Assembly (NCBI RefSeq): GCF_016595505.1 | Contig: NZ_JAENIL010000031.1 | Span: 32,137-96,136, forward strand | DNA: 64,000 bases | Direction: 5' to 3' | DNA from: Pelagicoccus mobilis | GTDB taxonomy: Bacteria > Verrucomicrobiota > Verrucomicrobiia > Opitutales > Opitutaceae | Shown here: positions 50,838 to 63,981 of the stretch, in pieces | Position numbering within the stretch: the stretch's first letter is position 1 | Layout: every line of letters starts with the position of its first letter | The notes under the pieces: model-generated | Databases searched by the model: none | What the model was told of the DNA's origin: nothing | The model's input: the letters and a program-made list of their open reading frames with translations, nothing else | Program-made: the position numbers and the translations under genes

Positions 50838-51686
50838 ATGCCAACAACCAAACCTATTCTAAGCGTCAAACGTCTCAGCAAGCGATTTCCCATCTACAGC
50901 GATGGCGTGGTTCGTCGCGTGGTAGATAACTTCACCGCAGTAAATGACGTCAATTTCGACCTGATGCCAGGAGAGACCTTAGGCATCGTCGGCGAAAGCG
51001 GCTCCGGTAAGACAACCTGCGCCCGATGCGTCCTGAGAGCTCTCGAACCCAGTGAGGGAGAAGTGATCTTTCAGTCGAGGAATGGTCCCTTGGACCTAGC
51101 CCAACTAAGCGAGAAGCAACTCAAGCCTCTGCGACAAGAGATGCAAATGATCTTCCAAGATCCATTCTCCTCACTCAATCCAAGAATGACCGTGGGAGAA
51201 ACCGTCGCCGAGCCAATGCTCATACACAAGCTCTCCAAAGGGGCAGCCCTAAAAGAGCAAGTCGTCAGCATTCTCGAAAAAGTCGGCCTAGCCGCCGAAC
51301 ACCTAAACCGCTATCCGCACGCCTTTTCTGGTGGTCAAAGACAACGGATTGGAATCGCTCGAGCGCTCATAATGAAGCCATCCCTAATCGTCGCCGACGA
51401 GTCCGTTTCTGCGCTCGACGTCTCGGTACAAGCGCAAGTAATAAACCTTCTTCAAGATCTGCAGGAAGAGTTTCAGCTCACCTATATTTTCGTCGCCCAC
51501 GATCTAAGCGTAGTAAAACACATTTGCGACCGCGTACTGGTAATGCGCAAAGGTGAAGTTGTTGAGTCCAAAACAACCTCAGAGCTTTTTTCAAATCCAG
51601 AACATGGATACACAAGATCGCTCCTGTCCGCAATACCAAGCCCAGATCCGGACATTCCTCTTCAGCCTATCGCCTACAAGGAATAG
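50838..51686 (+). CDS. Opp/Dpp-type ABC transporter ATPase (DppF/OppF-like)
   Basis: 282 residues. Walker A GESGSGKTTCARCVLR, Q-loop MIFQDPFSSLNPRMTVG, signature FSGGQRQRIGIARALIM, Walker B LIVADESVSALDVS (DES rather than DEP, as usual in DppF), and FVAHDLSVVKHICD. The C-terminus carries HGYTRSLLSAIPSPDP. Partner of the ATPase 10 bases upstream, as OppD and OppF form a heterodimer. The gene ends directly in a small GC hairpin. Confidence 0.95.
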   Translation: MPTTKPILSVKRLSKRFPIYSDGVVRRVVDNFTAVNDVNFDLMPGETLGIVGESGSGKTTCARCVLRALEPSEGEVIFQSRNGPLDLAQLSEKQLKPLRQEMQMIFQDPFSSLNPRMTVGETVAEPMLIHKLSKGAALKEQVVSILEKVGLAAEHLNRYPHAFSGGQRQRIGIARALIMKPSLIVADESVSALDVSVQAQVINLLQDLQEEFQLTYIFVAHDLSVVKHICDRVLVMRKGEVVESKTTSELFSNPEHGYTRSLLSAIPSPDPDIPLQPIAYKE

Positions 51687-51713
51687 GCTCGCCCCTGCCC
51701 CAAGGAGCGAGCC
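51686..51713 (+). terminator. Weak terminator-like hairpin after the ABC ATPases
   Basis: GGCTCGC and GCGAGCC (7 bp) start at the stop codon; a T-tract is lacking. It separates the ATPase operon from the converging Gfo/Idh gene. Confidence 0.4.
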
Positions 51714-51732
51714 GTCCCTACTACTAACACAT

Positions 51733-52842
51733 CTAGAGACTCAGAAAGTCAGGAATCTGGACACGCTCCCCGTCCCTCATTGCCGACTCATGAGCGCAAA
51801 GTCCTGCCGCGGTCCAGTTTGCTGACTGCACGGCATTTGGGAAAGGTTCTCTATCCTCCACAATTGCAGAAACAAACTCGTGGGCTAAATGCGGATGAGA
51901 ACCTCCATGGCCACTCCCCTGCTTAAAGGAAAGGTGAGTATTCTCCGAGAGGTCATACACACCCTTCGTAGTAAACTTGCGGATACCCTCCGGCAGGCGA
52001 TCGGCGAAATCCGGAACAGACACCCGCTCCGGGTCCTCTCCTCTATGTAAAACGCTCTGCTCGTGCTCGATCAAGGTCCACTCCCAAGAGACATCGCTAC
52101 AATAAACATCAAAGCTCTCCCTGTATTGGCGCGCCGTATTGAAGAGCGAACGGGTGACCTCCGCTTTAACATCGCTGTCCTTGAGAGAAAGAGTTGCTGT
52201 CTCGATTGCAAACGGAGAGCCATTCTTCAAGATGAGAGCTTCGTCGATACGTCCCGAACCATGACACACGACGCTCTCCGCTAATTTGCCTGAAAGGGCA
52301 AGCAATGGGCCAATACAATGTGTCGCATAGTGCATCGGAGGTAGACCTTCCCAGTATCCCGGCCAGCCCGCCATCTCCTGCTGGTGAGAACCACGGAGGA
52401 ACTGAAGTCTCCCCATCTCCCCGCTATCGTAGAGATCCTTCACGTACAAGTACTCCCGAGCGTAAACAACGGTCTCCATCATCATGTACTTTTTACCTGA
52501 AGAAATCTGAGCACGAACAATCCCCTTCAGAGCTTCTAAATTGGTCGCGGCCGGAACCGTACAAGCGCAATGCTTACCTGCATTCAAAGCCTGGATACTT
52601 TGTTCGGCATGCGCTGGTATCGGAGTGTTTATGTGGATCGCATCGATATCCGGATCCGCAAGCATCTCCTGATAGTCCGTGAAGCGTTTCTCGACTCCAA
52701 ACGCGTCACCGATCTGATTCAGGCTATCGACGTTGCGTTGGCAAATCGCTACCATTTCCGCCTGAGGGTGATTTTGATAAATGGGTATAAATTCGCTACC
52801 AAAGCCCAATCCCACAATTCCGATACGTACTTTTTCGCTCAT
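51733..52842 (-). CDS. Gfo/Idh/MocA-family oxidoreductase (third copy)
   Basis: 369 residues from the ATG at 52842 (MSEKVRIGIVGLGFGSEFIP). It is the most divergent of the three. The usual EKP is replaced by GKHCACTVPAATNLEALKG, so the catalytic Lys of the canonical motif is missing. The C-terminal domain has HPHLAHEFVSAIVEDREPFPN and a GLPPMHYATHCIGPLLAL segment with a conserved His. It may be a hydrolytic or inactive variant, or use another residue. It converges on the ABC ATPases and is divergent from GH30. Confidence 0.85.
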   Translation of the reverse strand: MSEKVRIGIVGLGFGSEFIPIYQNHPQAEMVAICQRNVDSLNQIGDAFGVEKRFTDYQEMLADPDIDAIHINTPIPAHAEQSIQALNAGKHCACTVPAATNLEALKGIVRAQISSGKKYMMMETVVYAREYLYVKDLYDSGEMGRLQFLRGSHQQEMAGWPGYWEGLPPMHYATHCIGPLLALSGKLAESVVCHGSGRIDEALILKNGSPFAIETATLSLKDSDVKAEVTRSLFNTARQYRESFDVYCSDVSWEWTLIEHEQSVLHRGEDPERVSVPDFADRLPEGIRKFTTKGVYDLSENTHLSFKQGSGHGGSHPHLAHEFVSAIVEDREPFPNAVQSANWTAAGLCAHESAMRDGERVQIPDFLSL

Positions 52843-53158
52843 GCAGGATGATACCACTGATCGTCAGCGTTCCCCACTGCTCTCTCCTATGCAAACTCAA
52901 TTTTTGTATCAACTTCACTTCATGCCATTCGTTTTTTCTTACACGAGGTCAATTTGGCCTCTCACACCCAAAGAAAACAGTCAGCAAACAGTTTGACCCA
53001 CAAAAGCGTCACGGATTCGGGATCAACACAGACTTCTGTCGAGAAATTCGAGCTAATCGTCTCGCACACAAAATCCCCCAAAAGGGTGAATGAGAACACT
53101 CCTCGTTAGTGCTATAATCGCGACTGCGATACACCAATAAAAGTCCACCCCTTTAAGT
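52843..53158. other. 316-base divergent gap between Gfo/Idh and GH30
   Basis: A+T-rich for this window, with several T-runs, and without any CCCGTAAA-type site. I see no gene or clear hairpin in it. Confidence 0.5.
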
Positions 53159-54739
53159 ATGAAACCATTGCTTTGTTTTTTCCTGATGCTCATGTTTCCA
53201 GTCCCTGCTATTCTTGGATCTCGAGTTGAGGTTGATTTGGGCCTCAAGTACCAGACAATTGAAAGTTTTGGAGCTTCAGACGCTTGGAGTATCGATCCAG
53301 CGATTCGAAAGTGGGCCTCCACTGGGGACGAGAAGGCCATAGAACACCTTGCCAATCTCCTTTTCTCCACGGCGGAGGGAATCGGATTATCAGCTTGGAG
53401 ATTCAACATCGGAGCTGGCAGCTCGGAGCAAGGCGAGAAAAGCCGAATTCCAGATCCCTACAGGAGAGCAGAACTATTTGTTTCCCGCCCTGGAGGCGAA
53501 GTGGACCATTCGAAACAAGCTGGGCAAGTACGACTGCTCAAGGAAGCCCACGAAAGAGGAGTATCCGAGTTCGTCGCCTTCGTGAACAGCCCTCCAGTAT
53601 GGGCGACCAAAAACGGTTTGTCTCATCCTAGCAAAGGCGAAGGTGTCGGATCGTCCAATCTGGACCCCAAACATCTACATTCCTTCGCGGACTTCCTTTC
53701 GGAAGTTATTACGTACCTAAGAAGCGAATACGTCGGCGTACCCGTCAACCATTTGAGCCCTGTCAATGAGCCAACGTGGGAATGGGAAGGCGAATCCCAA
53801 GAAGGGAATCGATACAATATGGATGAGCTTAAAGCGGTGTACAAATCCGTGCATGCGTCTCTCAAGAAATCAGGACTTTCGGAAGTCATTCACTTAGATG
53901 GTGCGGAAGCCGTAGAGTACACCGCGGCTTTATCTGATCCCTACAAGCTCAAGTTCGACGATCAAATCTACAATGGAGGCATGAACAAGTCACTCAATGG
54001 TTTGTATCGAAACTATATTGACGAGCTCCTGGGAGATCCAGAAATGAGATCCATACTGGGCAACAAGCTTTCGATGCATGGGTATTTTTCGGATGCCAAC
54101 AGCGAACGAATGAACCGACTAAGGGATCTTACACTTAAAAGCGTTCAGAAGGTTTCACCTGATGCGAAACTGTGGATGAGCGAATTCTGCATCATGGGAG
54201 AGCCTGGAGACGTGCGAAGTTTTTCTGGTCCCGGATTCGATCCCTTGGACATGGAACTCGCTTTGCATGTCGCGAGAGTGATCCACCGTGATTTGACCAG
54301 ACTAAATGTGTCTGCCTGGCACTGGTGGCTGGCTATGACTCCCTACGACTACAAGGATGGGCTGATCAAGGTTGATCCAGATCTCGCCCCCGAAAGCGTG
54401 ACCCCTTCAAAGCTTATGTGGGCTTTGGGAAACTACAGCCGCTTCATTAGGCCTGGCTTCAAACGAGTCGCTCTTTCTGGGGCTGACAACATAAACGGAG
54501 TCGCCGCTTCAGCCTACCTCAGCGGCGATTCATCTCAGATCGTTTTGATCGCCATTAATTCCGGGCACAAGGACGAAGAGCTCATGATCGACTTCACAAA
54601 CGGCGGCTCTTTTCAGGATACGAAACTGGCGAAATCGTATTTGACCAATAAATACTCAGACCTCGTAGAGCACAAAGGAGACGAGGAAATAGTAGTTCCG
54701 GCTAGAAGCGTCATCACTTACATATTCGATACCCTCTGA
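53159..54739 (+). CDS. Secreted GH30-family glycoside hydrolase (endo-beta-1,6-galactanase-like)
   Basis: 526 residues with signal peptide (LLCFFLMLMFPVPAILGS). TIM barrel plus side beta-domain of GH30: YQTIESFGASDAWSID near the start, LSAWRFNIGAGS, acid/base E204 in LSPVNEPTWEWEG, nucleophile E342 in KLWMSEFCIMG, and AWHWWLAMTPYDYKDGL. The arrangement resembles the GH30 group acting on beta-1,6-galactan, but xylanase or glucosylceramidase subfamilies cannot be excluded. Codon use looks different from neighbours, with more T- and A-ending codons, hinting at a different history. It faces the GH2 beta-galactosidase, a sensible partner. Confidence 0.88.
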   Translation: MKPLLCFFLMLMFPVPAILGSRVEVDLGLKYQTIESFGASDAWSIDPAIRKWASTGDEKAIEHLANLLFSTAEGIGLSAWRFNIGAGSSEQGEKSRIPDPYRRAELFVSRPGGEVDHSKQAGQVRLLKEAHERGVSEFVAFVNSPPVWATKNGLSHPSKGEGVGSSNLDPKHLHSFADFLSEVITYLRSEYVGVPVNHLSPVNEPTWEWEGESQEGNRYNMDELKAVYKSVHASLKKSGLSEVIHLDGAEAVEYTAALSDPYKLKFDDQIYNGGMNKSLNGLYRNYIDELLGDPEMRSILGNKLSMHGYFSDANSERMNRLRDLTLKSVQKVSPDAKLWMSEFCIMGEPGDVRSFSGPGFDPLDMELALHVARVIHRDLTRLNVSAWHWWLAMTPYDYKDGLIKVDPDLAPESVTPSKLMWALGNYSRFIRPGFKRVALSGADNINGVAASAYLSGDSSQIVLIAINSGHKDEELMIDFTNGGSFQDTKLAKSYLTNKYSDLVEHKGDEEIVVPARSVITYIFDTL

Positions 54740-54794
54740 TCCACGCCTCCATCGGAGAGGATATTTACGAGAGCGTGAAAATTGCTCACCTCAG

Positions 54795-54817
54795 AAACCT
54801 TCCGCCAAAGGGTTTTT
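54795..54817. terminator. Possible terminator between GH30 and beta-galactosidase
   Basis: AAACCTT and AAGGGTTT pair with one bulge around CCGCC and end in TTTTT on the plus strand. Convergent position supports it. Confidence 0.35.
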
Positions 54818-54869
54818 CCCTAAGAGAAAGTGGTCAGGGTATCTTAGTCAGCAAAGGTAAGATCGAACA

Positions 54870-58013
<3,144 letters not shown>

Positions 58014-58028
58014 CTAGGTTTTCGCGAC

Positions 58029-59384
58029 TCATCCTTGGGCCTCGGTTTTTATCGCCGGCTCGAAAGCCTTTTCATCAAAGCCCTCATGCATCTTATAATA
58101 CTTCTTATATATAAAAGCGCTTAAAAGCATCAGAATGCTGGGCATGCCGAGCATCAGGAACTGGATCCCTGTAACAGTCGATTCGCTCTGCTCTACGTTG
58201 GCTTCATATCCGATGATGCTTAAGCCTACCCCGGTCATAAAGGCGGACAATGCCCCAGCAAGCTTCACAAGCATGGTTTGAACTGAGAAAATCACGCTCT
58301 CGCTCCGCATGCCGGTCTTGTGCTCGCCGTAATCGACGACATCGGCTAGCATAACCGTGGACAGCACGTTGAACATGCCTACTCCAAACTTCACAATACC
58401 GCCAGAGATAGCGACGAAGATCGCAGTTTGAGGAGAAATGATACCTGCGGCATAGAGCACCGAGCAGGAAATAATCGGGAGAGTACATGCGAGCAGCCAC
58501 ATCCATTTCCTTGGAAGTCTGCTTGCTAAGTGAGGAAGCAGGAATACCCCGGCGATCTCAGACAGACCCGCGGCCCACATGTATTCAGAAAACAACCCCT
58601 CCGTGCCTACGACATACTTGAAGTAATACAGGGCGAAGCCGCCGATCATCATGTTGGCCACCTGGAACGCCAATACGCATCCGATCAGGATTCTCAGCTG
58701 ATCGTTGTTTTTAATTATGGCGATAACGTCTTTGGGAGTGAACTTGGAATGGACCTTGGTGTTAACCTTTTCCTTTACATTGAAGAACACGATGAAAGCG
58801 CTGGCGATGAACACCACGCAAATGGCGAGAGACGCATTGAAGAAGCCTTCCGCTTGGTCGCCATTGCCAAAGTAGCTGACCGTGACCAGTCCATAAGCAC
58901 CGACTAACCACCAAGCCATACTCGCGAATATACGTGGCCAAACAACTAGCTTTTCGCGCTCAGGGCGACTCTTGGACAGGGCTGGGATGATCGACCAGAA
59001 GGGGATGTCCATAATCGTGTACGTCACACCCCAAACGATGTAGGCGATGGTTGCATACACATAAAGGCTCGTCCCCTCGAACAGGTGAGCTTTGAACAAG
59101 GCAAGAACCACCACGGCGTTAACCAGTGTACCAATAACGATCCAAGGTCTGAATTTGCCAAACCGACTCTTGGTATTATCAACGACCATACCCATCATCG
59201 GATCCGTCACCGCATCTATGAACCGAGCGAACAGGAACATGGTCCCCACAAACGCTGCTTCAAGTCCGGCGATGTCCGTGAAGTAGAACATCAGGAAAAT
59301 GTAGATTGGGGCGCAACCAAAGTCTTTGCCCAAGGCTCCCAGGCCATAGGCTACTTTAGTCTTTAATGAGATATGGTCAGTCAC
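58029..59384 (-). CDS. GPH-family sugar:cation symporter
   Basis: 451 residues, about 12 membrane helices. The family signatures are present: KVAYGLGALGKDFGCAPIYIFLMFYFTD at the N-terminus, RFIDAVTDPMMGMVVDNTKSRFGKFRPWI, and in the second half SVIFSVQTMLVKLAGALSAFMTG. Relatives (MelB, LacS, XynB types) import galactosides, xylosides or glucuronides with Na+ or H+. Upstream of the GH2 gene in the same direction, so galactoside uptake is likely. No operator-like site is seen in the gap above it. Confidence 0.93.
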   Translation of the reverse strand: MTDHISLKTKVAYGLGALGKDFGCAPIYIFLMFYFTDIAGLEAAFVGTMFLFARFIDAVTDPMMGMVVDNTKSRFGKFRPWIVIGTLVNAVVVLALFKAHLFEGTSLYVYATIAYIVWGVTYTIMDIPFWSIIPALSKSRPEREKLVVWPRIFASMAWWLVGAYGLVTVSYFGNGDQAEGFFNASLAICVVFIASAFIVFFNVKEKVNTKVHSKFTPKDVIAIIKNNDQLRILIGCVLAFQVANMMIGGFALYYFKYVVGTEGLFSEYMWAAGLSEIAGVFLLPHLASRLPRKWMWLLACTLPIISCSVLYAAGIISPQTAIFVAISGGIVKFGVGMFNVLSTVMLADVVDYGEHKTGMRSESVIFSVQTMLVKLAGALSAFMTGVGLSIIGYEANVEQSESTVTGIQFLMLGMPSILMLLSAFIYKKYYKMHEGFDEKAFEPAIKTEAQG

Positions 59385-60010
59385 GTTGTGTCAGGCTCTT
59401 CGACTTCGCTTTAGGGAGCACCTCGCGGACTACGCGAAAAGAGCTCTGCCAATCTTTATCGCAGAGGAAGAATAGAGGGGGTTGAGTGCTTAGAGGTAAT
59501 CTGAGGTGAAAGTGAACGACCCGATTTCTGTTCAATCGACAGCCATGCTCTGGGTTCAGGTCGTGTGAGATGAAGAGATGTTACCGGATCACTCGAGACA
59601 GGTCTATCCCCCGAATAGGGGAATGACGCCGCCACAATTCCCTAGAGTTCCAGCCGGACGAGCAAGCATACCTCCTCATACACTTGATTTCAATTCAGTC
59701 CAACTTCTCCCGATCCCAGTAACTAAAAATCATAAACCCTTGAATTAAAACACCTTAAAGCAGAGTCGCAAACTGAAAAAGACTCCTATATGGACCCCTA
59801 TCGAACCTGAGTCACAAATAGACTCGCACTCACGCCCTAGACTAGATTGTTCGGATGTAAAACAATCTCTACCAACGCACGAAGGGCTTCCGGTTGTTTC
59901 CACTATCCATCCTCTACTTGCAACCGATCGATCAAGGCTAATTCATCACTACTCGGCCGAAAGCCAGTTACCCAGCACCATCCACTCATGCTTCAATAGC
60001 TTACGATTTT
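59385..60010. other. 626-base non-coding stretch
   Basis: More A+T-rich than the glycan genes. It begins with the upstream region of the GPH symporter and shows only a small CCCC/GGGG stem near 59609; I see no credible gene or motif. Confidence 0.5.
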
Positions 60011-60253
60011 CTACCGCAAAAATTCCTTTTCGATTTCTTTCCGACTCCAAAACCCTTTTGATTTTTGGTATATGTGCCTTCGTCTGAGGCGGTGATAGAT
60101 TGCAGAGTCCGACAAATCGCCCCACCCAACTTCTCTTCGTATCCATTCGTAAGATACATTAACATCATTTCTTTCTTCACGCAAGCTTGCGACTTCTGCC
60201 TTCAATTCGGCAAGCATGGTCAAAGCAATAGTCTGAAAGTCAGATGTATCCAT
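60011..60253 (-). CDS. Small hypothetical protein, possibly DNA-binding
   Basis: 80 residues from the ATG at 60253 (four residues longer from the ATG at 60265). The first half looks like a short amphipathic helix or coiled coil (TMLAELKAEVASLREERN). The second half (EWIRREVGWGDLSDSAIYHRLRRR, then KGFWSRKEIEKEF) resembles a helix-turn-helix of excisionase-like small proteins. I do not recognise a named family. It lies alone in an A+T-rich, gene-poor stretch near a tRNA, compatible with mobile-element cargo. Confidence 0.45.
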   Translation of the reverse strand: MDTSDFQTIALTMLAELKAEVASLREERNDVNVSYEWIRREVGWGDLSDSAIYHRLRRRHIYQKSKGFWSRKEIEKEFLR

Positions 60254-60955
60254 CCTCGCTACCAAACAAAGCTTACCGAATTCGATTTCTACCCACGATA
60301 GAAATCGACCTCAAAATCCGGATACAGAAATCAGTGAGTACGCGTTGACACCGCTGGTTCGATCCATTAGCAAGGCGAACACAAAACTCAGCTTCTCCCA
60401 CATTACCTAAAGCCTCAATGGAGAAAAAGCAGCCCCTCAACCGTTTGTCTGAGCAGCAAAGACTCGGTGGGGACCCAACTAGGGTCATATCAGAGGGAGG
60501 ATTCGCTACACATAGCAAAATCTCCCTCAAACGTAGCTGTATTTTCTTCTCAATTAGTTTGCTCATTTCTAGGCTTCGCGACTAATCATAAATCGCGTCT
60601 TTCAACCTAGGAACTTCCCTCTCTGATTTTAAAGCACTCTCCCCCATGGGAGAAACCTAACAGAACAAACATAACCCACTGACTTTGTATACTTTAGCAG
60701 GATACACAAATACTCCAAAAGTACAGAAAACACCGAGCACACAGAGAATTCTACTCAAGAAACGATTGAGCTAATTTGCCCAAAAACAATGAACTCAGAT
60801 ACTTACTGCTGCCGAATCCCTTCACAAAGAAAAGGCTAAAGACAATATCCAGATCTCAGGCGCGTTGCCGACCCCATTTTGAAGTTACAATTGAGCTTAT
60901 ATCGATTTCCTAGAGACTCCAATCCTACAAAATCTTGAGGACACACTAGCCTTCA
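60254..60955. other. About 700 bases with no confident gene
   Basis: A+T-rich. A 97-codon minus-strand opening at 60273-60566 has unusual composition (many Cys and Arg) and I do not accept it. Nothing else recognisable. Confidence 0.45.
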
Positions 60956-61879
60956 TTACTTTATAAGCCCCTGTATACGACTTTCAACTTCAGCCAGCAC
61001 ATAAGACTTCTCGAACCTACCACTTTCGATCGATCTCTGAACTGTTTCAGCTTTCTCCTCCCAGGACTCAGCAACCTCTTTCTTAGACGGACCTCTAGAC
61101 AGAGCATTAGAAGCCTCCTTTAAATCCGAGGCTCGAACAGCCTCCAACTTTCGACAAATCGAATTGTGCAAGGATGGATAAGCTACTCGATAAACGACAT
61201 TGCCACGTTGATCTATGAAACTCTCAATGCCAGGTACTTCAACCTCGTCGAGAACAATAGCTTCCGCCCATATTCGAGCTGTTTTCTTAGTCAACTTTGG
61301 GAGCTTGTACTTACGAAGCTCCTTAGATGCGATTTCGTTGTGTAAATCCAAGTCGAACTGGCTTAGATTGGAAGAATCTACCCCCCAGCCTTCATACTCT
61401 TTCCTCAAAGACTCTAGAGTATACAGGGCTGGTTCTGGTCCAGATTTTTCAAGATATCTTCTTTGGACAAAATCCAGAATTACCAAGTTGAACTCATCAT
61501 GCATGGGATTGTAATGCACCGGAAGGGACATCCCCAGCTTTAGAGCGTTAATTCGACGTTCAAACTCAATCCGCTTGTTTTGAGGTCCATCGCGCTTTGA
61601 TGAGTTTTTTCGATCCTGCGTGGCGTAGGCTAGAATAGGCCAACTCAACTTAGTTCCGGCGACCCTACGCACTAAATGAGGACACGTCTGCTCAAGTAAT
61701 TCAACCCTCTCACATGCCCACCTAGCGAGTTCTAACAGCAACTCCGCTCGATAAAGGTCATCCTCGCTTGGATCTTTTTTGTCATAGCCTCCATCATAGG
61801 TATCTTCCACCGATGGGCCGAAAAATGAATACGACAATTCATCCAAGAGCCCCCATAGTGAATCGTATTTACTACCCAT
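60956..61879 (-). CDS. Hypothetical protein, 307 residues
   Basis: I do not recognise a family. It is soluble, with no signal peptide or membrane segment, and rich in charged helices (DDLYRAELLLELARWACERVE, KTARIWAEAIVLDEVEVPG, SKKEVAESWEEKAETVQRS). A central segment (LPVHYNPMHDEFNLVILDF) has no motif I can assign. A+T-rich codon use sets it apart from the glycan genes. It sits between a small putative DNA-binding protein and tRNA-His. Length and even composition support a real gene. Confidence 0.65.
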   Translation of the reverse strand: MGSKYDSLWGLLDELSYSFFGPSVEDTYDGGYDKKDPSEDDLYRAELLLELARWACERVELLEQTCPHLVRRVAGTKLSWPILAYATQDRKNSSKRDGPQNKRIEFERRINALKLGMSLPVHYNPMHDEFNLVILDFVQRRYLEKSGPEPALYTLESLRKEYEGWGVDSSNLSQFDLDLHNEIASKELRKYKLPKLTKKTARIWAEAIVLDEVEVPGIESFIDQRGNVVYRVAYPSLHNSICRKLEAVRASDLKEASNALSRGPSKKEVAESWEEKAETVQRSIESGRFEKSYVLAEVESRIQGLIK

Positions 61880-62282
61880 AGATTCCGCCGTTCGGCTAAC
61901 TGAACAAAATACCTGAGGTAAGTTTGCTGCAGCTGAGCAGATTGCAGGAAAACTTATGCACCCGAGAAAACGAATTGATCAGTTACAGAATAGTTTCACA
62001 GGCATCCCATGGCGTATGTGCTCCATTTCTGCACCGGGAAAAACCAGCCCAGAGCTCAATTCCCATCTGGACTTCAATTAACGGGCAATCTCAAAAAATG
62101 GATCTGGATCACCAACAACTTAGATAGTGCCTGAAAACACCTGCAATTCTAGCTGCACCAAAGCAGAAAAACTCGAAATCCGGACGACTGATGGTCCCCA
62201 ATCGGTCCCGGGTCCCAAAACTAGCTACAAAAAAGCCTGCAGCCAAAGATCTCTAAGTTCCTCAGCTGCAGGCCTTTCAGGA
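61880..62282. other. 403 bases between the hypothetical gene and tRNA-His
   Basis: No credible gene. It holds the tRNA terminator at 62229-62273 and the phrase GGTCCC three times near 62193-62217. I looked for a copy of the tRNA 3' end that would mark an integration site and saw none. Confidence 0.5.
62229..62273 (-). terminator. Rho-independent terminator of tRNA-His
   Basis: On the minus strand GCCTGCAGC and GCTGCAGGC (perfect 9-base arms at 62265-62273 and 62235-62243) are followed by six T residues, ten bases after the tRNA. Confidence 0.8.
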
Positions 62283-62710
<428 letters not shown>

Positions 62711-63922
62711 ATGAGTAACGTTAATCCCTCCAAATTGTTCACGGCGAGCTGTCTCGCACTGATCGTGACAGCGATGACCTTCGCCATCCGCGCCGGCATC
62801 CTTTCTCAGCTCTCAACCGACTTTGGCCTCTCCGACACACAGCTCGGCTGGGTCAACTCCATGGCCTTCCTCGGCTTTCCCGTAGCCATGATGGTTCTCG
62901 GCCTCGCCTACAATTTCCTCGGAGCCCGCAACATCCTGATCATGGCCTTCATCGGCCACATCGCCGGCCTCTTGCTCACCATCTTCGCAGGAGGCTTCTG
63001 GGGACTACTCATCTCCACCTTCCTCATCGGTTTCGCCAACGGCTCGGTCGAAGCAGCTTGTAACCCGCTGATCGCCGACATGTATCCGAAGAACCAGACA
63101 ACCATGCTCAACCGTTTCCACGTCTGGTTCCCTGGCGGTATCGTAATTGGCGCCCTCTCGTCCAAGTTCATGACCGACGCAAACCTCGGCTGGCAGCTTC
63201 AAATCGCCATCATGCTGGTTCCAACCGTCATCTACGGCATCTACATCTTCACCCAGACCTTCCCGAAGTCCGAAAACATCGAGACTTCCACCTCTACCAA
63301 TATTAAGAGCCTCTTCCACCCGCTCTACCTGTTCATGATCGTCTGCATGACCCTCACCGCTACCGCCGAGCTCGGCACCCAGCAGTGGGTTGGACGCATC
63401 CTCTCTGAAAGTGGAGCCTCTCCGATGATCATCCTCGCCCTCGGCACCGGCCTCATGGCGATCGGCCGCCAGTTCGCTGGTCCAGTCATCCACAAGCTCA
63501 ACCCGATCGGCGTTCTCCTGCTCTCGGCAATCGTCGCCACCATTGGTATCTACCTCCTCAGCATCGCGACCGGAGCAATGGTATACCTCGCCACAATCGT
63601 CTTCGCCATCGGCGTCTGCTACTTCTGGCCAACCATGATCGGTTTCGTCGGCGAGTATCAGCCAAAGACAGGAGCCCTCGGCATGTCCCTCATGGGAGGC
63701 GCCGGCATGTTCGCTACCGGACTCTGGAACCCAGTCATCGGTGGCTGGATCGACTCCGCTCGCGCCGAAGCCACAGCAGCAGGCGTAGACGCCGAGCAAA
63801 TTGAGCTCGTAGCTGGTCAGTCTACCCTCACCAACATGACCCTCTTCCCGCTCGCCCTCATCGTCTTCTTCGGCATCCTCTTCGCAATGCGCAGCAAGGT
63901 CGAGGCAGCCGCCAAGGCCTAA
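62711..63922 (+). CDS. MFS transporter, probable sugar permease
   Basis: 403 residues with 12 predicted helices and short loops. N-terminal FAIRAGILSQLSTDFGLSDTQLGW, FANGSVEAACNPLIADMYP, and NRFHVWFPGGIVIGALSS resemble the FucP/NNP-like branch of the major facilitator family. The C-terminal half contains YFWPTMIGFVGEYQPKTGALGMSLMGGAGMFATGLWNP. The codon use is strongly biased to C-ending codons, more than any other gene here, suggesting steady high expression. Substrate not determinable. A strong terminator follows. Confidence 0.9.
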   Translation: MSNVNPSKLFTASCLALIVTAMTFAIRAGILSQLSTDFGLSDTQLGWVNSMAFLGFPVAMMVLGLAYNFLGARNILIMAFIGHIAGLLLTIFAGGFWGLLISTFLIGFANGSVEAACNPLIADMYPKNQTTMLNRFHVWFPGGIVIGALSSKFMTDANLGWQLQIAIMLVPTVIYGIYIFTQTFPKSENIETSTSTNIKSLFHPLYLFMIVCMTLTATAELGTQQWVGRILSESGASPMIILALGTGLMAIGRQFAGPVIHKLNPIGVLLLSAIVATIGIYLLSIATGAMVYLATIVFAIGVCYFWPTMIGFVGEYQPKTGALGMSLMGGAGMFATGLWNPVIGGWIDSARAEATAAGVDAEQIELVAGQSTLTNMTLFPLALIVFFGILFAMRSKVEAAAKA

Positions 63923-63951
63923 GCGGTCCACACTCCCTAAGCCATTTTCCA

Positions 63952-63981
63952 AGCCCTCCGCTCAACAGCGGAGGGCTTTTT
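63952..63981 (+). terminator. Rho-independent terminator of the MFS gene
   Basis: AGCCCTCCGCT, loop CAAC, AGCGGAGGGCT (11 perfect pairs), running into TTTTT. Confidence 0.92.

Noticed and set aside
60273..60566. 97-residue minus-strand frame in the A+T-rich stretch
   Set aside because: No motif, odd composition, poor context; possibly a decayed gene but I cannot support it.
63005..63952. A 315-residue minus-strand frame opposite the MFS gene
   Set aside because: Extremely Asp/Glu/Gly-rich and exactly antisense to a strongly codon-biased membrane protein; a shadow.
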